64,000 nt of DNA, taken from assembly GCA_014803435.1 (NCBI GenBank), contig JACYFD010000001.1, positions 930,001 through 994,000 on the forward strand, in the 5' to 3' direction. The first letter of the stretch is position 1, and the number at the start of each line of letters is the position of its first letter. The notes below the pieces were generated by a model that saw only the letters and a program-made list of their open reading frames with translations, was not told the origin of the DNA and searched no databases. The stretch comes from Cellulosimicrobium terreum (lineage in GTDB: Bacteria; Actinomycetota; Actinomycetes; Actinomycetales; Cellulomonadaceae). Shown one piece after another: positions 60,042 to 64,000 of the stretch. Made by a program: the position numbers and the translations under genes.

Positions 60042-61473
60042 CGGCCCGCCCCGGCGCGGGGTCGGGCACGTACGCGCCGACGAAGGTCCAGCGCGGCTCG
60101 AACCCCTCGCCGAAGCCCTGGCCACGGACGGTGAGGGTGCCGTCCGCCCCGGCGTGCAGCCGCAGCCGCACGACCGCGAGCTCGTCGTCGACGAGCCAGC
60201 ACACGACGTCGAGGGTGCGCGGGGCGGCCCACCCGGCCGTGACGACTGCCGGACGGCCCTGGACCTCGGAGGCACGGGGTTCGGAGGCCTGGGGTCCGAA
60301 GGGCTGGGCGAGCGTGGTCCCGGGCGCGAGCTCGACGGACCAGCCCCCGGTCGGTGAGCCCAGGCGTCCGCCGTCAGCGTGCACGTCCAGCTCGAGGTCG
60401 GCGAGGAACGCCTCCGGGTCCGTCGCCCGGTACGCGCCGGCGACCGGGTGCGCGTGCGCGGCGTCGTGCCGGGGGACAGGCCACGCGATGTCCTGCGCCG
60501 GGCGCCGGGCGGGGCGGGCCTCCTGCACCGCGTGGCGTGGGGTCGCACCGGCGACGACCCCGCGCCCGACGACGGGTGCCACGAGGTGCGTCAGGACGAG
60601 GTCGGTCAGTCGCTGGTCGCCGCTCTGGCAGGCCTGGGCGTCGGCCGTCACGACGAGGGCGAGGCGGTGCTCGGGGTCGGCGAGCACGATCTGCCCCCCG
60701 AGCCCGAACATCAGCTGCCCGCCGCCCTCGGGGAGCCAGAGCTGGTATCCGTAGCCGCCACGGAACGGCGTGCCCCAGGTCAGCGTCGCGGTGTCCGCGT
60801 GCGGCGTCGTCGCGTCGCGCAGGAAGTCGGCCGGCAGCAGCGCCCGACCCTCGTGGACACCGCCGTCGAGCAGCAGCAGCGCGAGGCGGAACAGGTCGTC
60901 GGCCCGGCAGACCAGGCCCGACCCGCCGTGGCTGTACCCGTCGGGTCCGGTGCGGAACCGCAGGTCGTGGCTGATGCCGAGGGGGTCGAGCAGCCGGGGG
61001 CGCAGGTAGTCGGCCAGCGTCGTGCCGCTCACCCTCTCGACGAGCGCGGCCAGGACGTACGCCGCGCTGGTGTCGTACGTGAAGGCCGTGCCCGGAGGAT
61101 GCGTCGGCGGCACCTCGAAGTACGAGTCGAGCCACGCGCCGTCGTGCAGCCGGAACCTCGTGGCGGCGTGGGGGCCGCGCATCTCGAGCATGTGGCGCAG
61201 GGTGGTCTGCTCGAGCCACGGGTGTCCGGGCCCGAGCCCGGGGAAGTGGGCGCACACGGGGTCGTCCAGGTCGATCCTCCCCTCGCCCGCGAGGATGCCG
61301 ACGGCGAAGGCCGTGAGGGTCTTGGCGACCGAGTACATCCGGTGCGGCGTGCGCGGGCCGAGCGGCGCGCTGCCCGCGTCGAGCACCGTCTCGCCGTCGA
61401 CGCTCATCTGGACGCTGTGCAGTGCGATGCCGGCCGACGCCGCGTCGCGGGCGAGGGCTTCGAGGTCGGTCAC
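60031..61473 (-). CDS. Serine hydrolase of the beta-lactamase class C / esterase family
   Basis: Penicillin-binding-protein-fold serine hydrolase, 480 residues. The nucleophile motif is SVAK (Ser48, Lys51) in HRMYSVAKTLTAFAVG; the second element is Y-D-T in AFTYDTSAAYVLAALVE, where class C enzymes have YxN. The expected KTG-like strand reads MFGLGGQIVLAD, as in esterase members. About 180 C-terminal residues form a separate beta-rich domain that is common in sugar-cluster members. No signal peptide. The GTG at 61473 has GGGAGAG before it. In this locus a role as acyl esterase on pectin fragments is plausible but unproven. Divergent from GH43 with an operator between. Confidence 0.82.
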   Translation of the reverse strand: MTDLEALARDAASAGIALHSVQMSVDGETVLDAGSAPLGPRTPHRMYSVAKTLTAFAVGILAGEGRIDLDDPVCAHFPGLGPGHPWLEQTTLRHMLEMRGPHAATRFRLHDGAWLDSYFEVPPTHPPGTAFTYDTSAAYVLAALVERVSGTTLADYLRPRLLDPLGISHDLRFRTGPDGYSHGGSGLVCRADDLFRLALLLLDGGVHEGRALLPADFLRDATTPHADTATLTWGTPFRGGYGYQLWLPEGGGQLMFGLGGQIVLADPEHRLALVVTADAQACQSGDQRLTDLVLTHLVAPVVGRGVVAGATPRHAVQEARPARRPAQDIAWPVPRHDAAHAHPVAGAYRATDPEAFLADLELDVHADGGRLGSPTGGWSVELAPGTTLAQPFGPQASEPRASEVQGRPAVVTAGWAAPRTLDVVCWLVDDELAVVRLRLHAGADGTLTVRGQGFGEGFEPRWTFVGAYVPDPAPGRAVSP

Positions 61474-61525
61474 GTGGAGCTCTCCCGGGGTCGGAGCAGG
61501 GGTGTCGGAGAAGGGATATCGTGAG

Positions 61526-61539
61526 GGTAACCGGTTTCC
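61526..61539. promoter_or_regulatory. Pectin-locus operator 4
   Basis: GGTAACCGGTTTCC, one mismatch from GGAAACCGGTTTCC, in the 84-base gap between the divergent serine hydrolase and GH43 genes, so one site can control both. Confidence 0.75.
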
Positions 61540-61557
61540 CGCGACGAATCAGGACTG

Positions 61558-63174
61558 ATGCGCCACTACACCAACCCCGTGCTGAACGCCGACTGGCCCG
61601 ACCCGGACGTCGTCCGCGTCGACGACGACTACTTCCTGGTCGCCTCGTCGTTCAACCGGAGCCCCGGGCTGCCGATCCTGCACTCGAAGGACCTCGTGTC
61701 CTGGACGATCGCGAGCCACGCCGCCCCTCAGGTCGAGCCCGCCGCGCACTACCGTCGCCCGCGCCACGGCTCGGGCGTGTGGGCACCGAGCATCCGGTAC
61801 CACGACGGCGAGCTCGTCGTCGTGTTCCCGGACCCCGACCACGGCATCTACGTGACCCGCACGCGCGACCCGTTCGGCGAGTGGTCCACCCCGCACCTGC
61901 TCCTCGCGGGCCGCGGGCTGATCGACCCGTGCCCGTTGTGGGACGACGACGGCCGCACCTACCTCGTCCACGGCTGGGCCGCGAGCCGCGCCGGCCAGAA
62001 GAACCTCCTCACGCTCGTCGAGGTCGACGCCGGGCTCACGCGGGTGGTCGGGCGCCGCGAGACCGTGGTGGACGGGGACCTGCTGCCCGGCTACCGCACG
62101 CTCGAGGGCCCCAAGATGTACAAGCGGGACGGGGTCTACTGGATCTTCGCGCCCGCGGGCGGCGTCGCGACGGGCTGGCAGTCGGTCTTCCGCGCGGACT
62201 CGCCGTTCGGCCCCTACGAGGACCGGATCGTGCTGCGCGAGGGCTCCTCGACCGTCAACGGGCCGCACCAGGGGGCCTGGGTCACCACGCCGGGCGGGGA
62301 GGACTGGTTCCTGCACTTCCAGGACCGTGGCGTCTTCGGCCGGGTCGTGCACCTGCAGCCGATGGCCTGGGGCTCCGACGGCTGGCCCGTGATCGGGGAG
62401 CCGACCGAGGACGACCCGCGGTGCGGGCAGCCGGTCCTGCGCCACCGGGTGCCCGACGCCGCGCGCGACGTCCTCGGGGACTCGGCGTCGGGGTGGGGCG
62501 AGCCGCGTCGTAGCGACGCGTTCGACGCCGCGGTGCCCGGAGCGCAGTGGTACTTCCAGGGGAACGTCCAGCCGTCGACCGCGGTGAGCGGGGGCGGCGT
62601 CCTGCGTCTCGCGGTCGCGGGGGACGACCTCGGCAACCTGCGCGACGTCGCGGGGGTGCTCGGCCAGCAGCTGCCGGGTTACCCCTGCCGGGTCACGTCG
62701 AGCGTCGACGTCCGCGGTGCGGGGGAGCTCGGCGTGGACCTGCGCGCGGGGCTGCTCGTGCTGGGTCGCGCGTACGCGTGGGTGGGGATCGAGCGCACCG
62801 GGGACCGCGTCCGCGTCGTGGCTCGGCGCCGCGACGACGCGGACCTCCGGGTGGCGGAGCCGGAGCTCGCGGAGCCCGTCGTGCTGGCCCCGGACGTCGC
62901 GTCGGTGGAGCTGCGGCTCGACAGCGACGAGACAGGGAAGGTGATGTTCGCCTGGCGACCCGCCTCCGACGGCGGTGCGGAGCACCCGTGGGTCTCGGCC
63001 GACGTGCCGTTCCAGGCCGTCGAGGGGCACTGGATCGGTGCGGAGGTCGCGCTGTTCGCGAGCGCGCCGTACGGGACGTCGCCCGTGCCCGACGGGAGCC
63101 GGGTCGGGTTCGGCCCGGTGCGGTTCGAGCCCGCGTGGACGTGCGGCCCTCGTCAGCCTCGCGGCGAGGGGTAG
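61558..63174 (+). CDS. Glycoside hydrolase family 43 (arabinofuranosidase/xylosidase-like), intracellular
   Basis: Five-bladed beta-propeller glycosidase, 538 residues. The three catalytic acids are visible: Asp15 in NADWPDPDVVRVDDDYFLVA, Asp123 in LIDPCPLWDDDGRTYLVHGW and Glu183 in TLEGPKMYKRDGVYWIFAPA. A second, beta-sandwich domain follows (about 320-535). This two-domain form is typical of the GH43 subgroup seen in pectin and xylan loci, with likely alpha-L-arabinofuranosidase or beta-xylosidase action. No signal peptide, so it works on imported oligosaccharides. It is divergent from the serine hydrolase and its 3' end overlaps uxaC by 22 bases. Confidence 0.92.
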   Translation: MRHYTNPVLNADWPDPDVVRVDDDYFLVASSFNRSPGLPILHSKDLVSWTIASHAAPQVEPAAHYRRPRHGSGVWAPSIRYHDGELVVVFPDPDHGIYVTRTRDPFGEWSTPHLLLAGRGLIDPCPLWDDDGRTYLVHGWAASRAGQKNLLTLVEVDAGLTRVVGRRETVVDGDLLPGYRTLEGPKMYKRDGVYWIFAPAGGVATGWQSVFRADSPFGPYEDRIVLREGSSTVNGPHQGAWVTTPGGEDWFLHFQDRGVFGRVVHLQPMAWGSDGWPVIGEPTEDDPRCGQPVLRHRVPDAARDVLGDSASGWGEPRRSDAFDAAVPGAQWYFQGNVQPSTAVSGGGVLRLAVAGDDLGNLRDVAGVLGQQLPGYPCRVTSSVDVRGAGELGVDLRAGLLVLGRAYAWVGIERTGDRVRVVARRRDDADLRVAEPELAEPVVLAPDVASVELRLDSDETGKVMFAWRPASDGGAEHPWVSADVPFQAVEGHWIGAEVALFASAPYGTSPVPDGSRVGFGPVRFEPAWTCGPRQPRGEG

Positions 63175-64000
63175 GACGCCTTCGGCAGGTGGTACGCGAG
63201 GTCGACCGCGGTCTCGGCGGCCTCGTCCAGGTCGAGCCGGTTCTCGGCGACGAGACGTGCGAGGTGACCGGCGTCGATGCGGCGGGCCAGGTCGTGGCGG
63301 GCCGGGATCGAGCAGAACGCGCGCGTGTCGTCGACGAACCCGCTCGTGTTGTAGAAGCCCGCGGTGTCGGTCGCCGCCTCCCGGAAGCGGCGCATGCCGT
63401 CCGGGGTGTCGAGGAACCACCACGGTGCGCCGAGGCGCAGCGCCGGGTAGACGCCCGCGAGCGGCGCGAGCTCGCGCGAGAACGAGGTCTCGTCGACGGT
63501 GAACGCGATCATGCGGAAGCCCGGGTGGTGGCCGAACGCCTCGAGCACGGGTCGCAGCGCGCGGACGTACTCGGTCTGCACCGGGATGTCGTACCCCTTG
63601 TCCGGGCCGTAGGCGCGCGCGACGCCCTCGCAGTGGTCGCGCAGCACGCCCGGGTGCAGCTGCATGACGAGCCCGTCCTCGGCGGACATGGCTGCCATCT
63701 GGAAGAGCATGTGCGCGGAGAACGCGTCCGCCTCGGCCACGGTCACCTCGCCGCGCAGAGCGGCGTCGAGGATCCGCGCGGCGTCGGCGTCGTGGAGCGG
63801 CGTGGTGTCGGCACGGAGGTGGCCGTGGTCCGTGGCCCGGGCACCCGCCGCGACGAACGCAGCACGCCGGGAGCGCAGCGCGTCGAGGTACGTGCGGTAG
63901 TCGACGACGTCCGTGCCCGCGGCGGCTCCGAGCTCAGCGACCTGGGCGGCCCAGTCGGTGCGGTCCAGGTGCAGCAGCGGGTCCGGGCGGAACGTCGGCA
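63153..64000 (-). CDS. uxaC: Glucuronate/galacturonate isomerase, N-terminus beyond the window
   Basis: Converts D-glucuronate or D-galacturonate to fructuronate or tagaturonate, the entry step for uronic acids. The visible C-terminal 282 residues run in frame to the window edge (first visible PTFRPDPLLHLDRTD); the start lies beyond base 64000. UxaC blocks: MQLHPGVLRDH with the conserved His, MIAFTVDETSFSRELAPLAG, APWWFLDTPDGMRRFREAAT and GFVDDTRAFCSIPARHDLAR. It completes the pectin theme of the locus: the galacturonate released by GH28 can enter central metabolism through it. It overlaps the convergent GH43 gene by 22 bases. Confidence 0.94.
   Translation of the reverse strand, partial: PTFRPDPLLHLDRTDWAAQVAELGAAAGTDVVDYRTYLDALRSRRAAFVAAGARATDHGHLRADTTPLHDADAARILDAALRGEVTVAEADAFSAHMLFQMAAMSAEDGLVMQLHPGVLRDHCEGVARAYGPDKGYDIPVQTEYVRALRPVLEAFGHHPGFRMIAFTVDETSFSRELAPLAGVYPALRLGAPWWFLDTPDGMRRFREAATDTAGFYNTSGFVDDTRAFCSIPARHDLARRIDAGHLARLVAENRLDLDEAAETAVDLAYHLPKASYPSPRG

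Overview
The window is very GC-rich (well over 70% by eye), with heavy use of G/C at third codon positions, GTG starts, many 4-base ATGA/GTGA gene overlaps and genes packed on both strands. Gene content (four-repeat TopA with a basic tail, ClpC, SsuABCD, MSMEG-style lipoproteins, plant-polysaccharide genes) suggests a Gram-positive actinobacterium. A plant-matter degrader of the Cellulomonas/Cellulosimicrobium/Oerskovia type (Micrococcales) is the best guess; this is inference, not proven. No IS element, prophage, integrase or CRISPR array was seen. Apart from the 13.66-14.10 kb stretch (tRNA plus hairpins), no gap between genes exceeds 300 bases.

0-29.6 kb is mostly chromosomal housekeeping: the 3' part of topA, an FtsX-type ABC exporter, a Gfo/Idh/MocA oxidoreductase, an OhrR-like regulator with its operator, a HAD phosphatase, tmk-holB, a PLD-N/SHOCT membrane protein, two lipoproteins (one a TAP-type peptidase), tRNA-Thr(CGU), a surface-anchored protein, a copper P-type ATPase with a CsoR-type box, a UbiB-family kinase, a tandem universal stress protein, clpC, and a NarL-type two-component pair.

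29.8-35.0 kb is a five-gene alkanesulfonate (sulfur scavenging) operon: SsuA-C-B, an NtaA/DszA-type flavin monooxygenase and SsuD. 35.1-45.3 kb is an apparently complete non-phosphorylating L-fucose pathway: mutarotase (FucU), L-fucose dehydrogenase (aldo/keto reductase), lactonase, L-fuconate dehydratase, 2-keto-3-deoxy-fuconate dehydrogenase (SDR), a 2,4-diketo acid hydrolase, a ribose-type ABC importer and a FadR-type repressor. A shared palindrome ATACATCnGATGTAT lies at all three promoters of this cluster. The pathway yields pyruvate plus L-lactate, and an L-lactate oxidation operon (lutABC) with its own FadR-type regulator and twin operators lies at 48.9-52.9 kb.

45.4-48.9 kb holds a PrmC-related methyltransferase, an extended SDR, a uridine-kinase-like protein and a NUDIX hydrolase. 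53.0-64.0 kb is a pectin (homogalacturonan/rhamnogalacturonan) oligosaccharide locus: SGNH acetylesterase, LplB/LplC permeases, a YesL-like protein, an LplA-type binding lipoprotein, GH28, a small DUF4064-like membrane protein, a serine hydrolase, GH43 and a glucuronate isomerase cut by the window end. Four copies of a GGAAACCGGTTTCC-like palindrome mark its promoters. Two palindromes sit just downstream of good -35/-10 boxes.

A recurring signal is a TAnnnT hexamer ending 6-7 bases before the start codon of at least nine genes, with no Shine-Dalgarno sequence, which points to leaderless transcription and was used here to choose starts.
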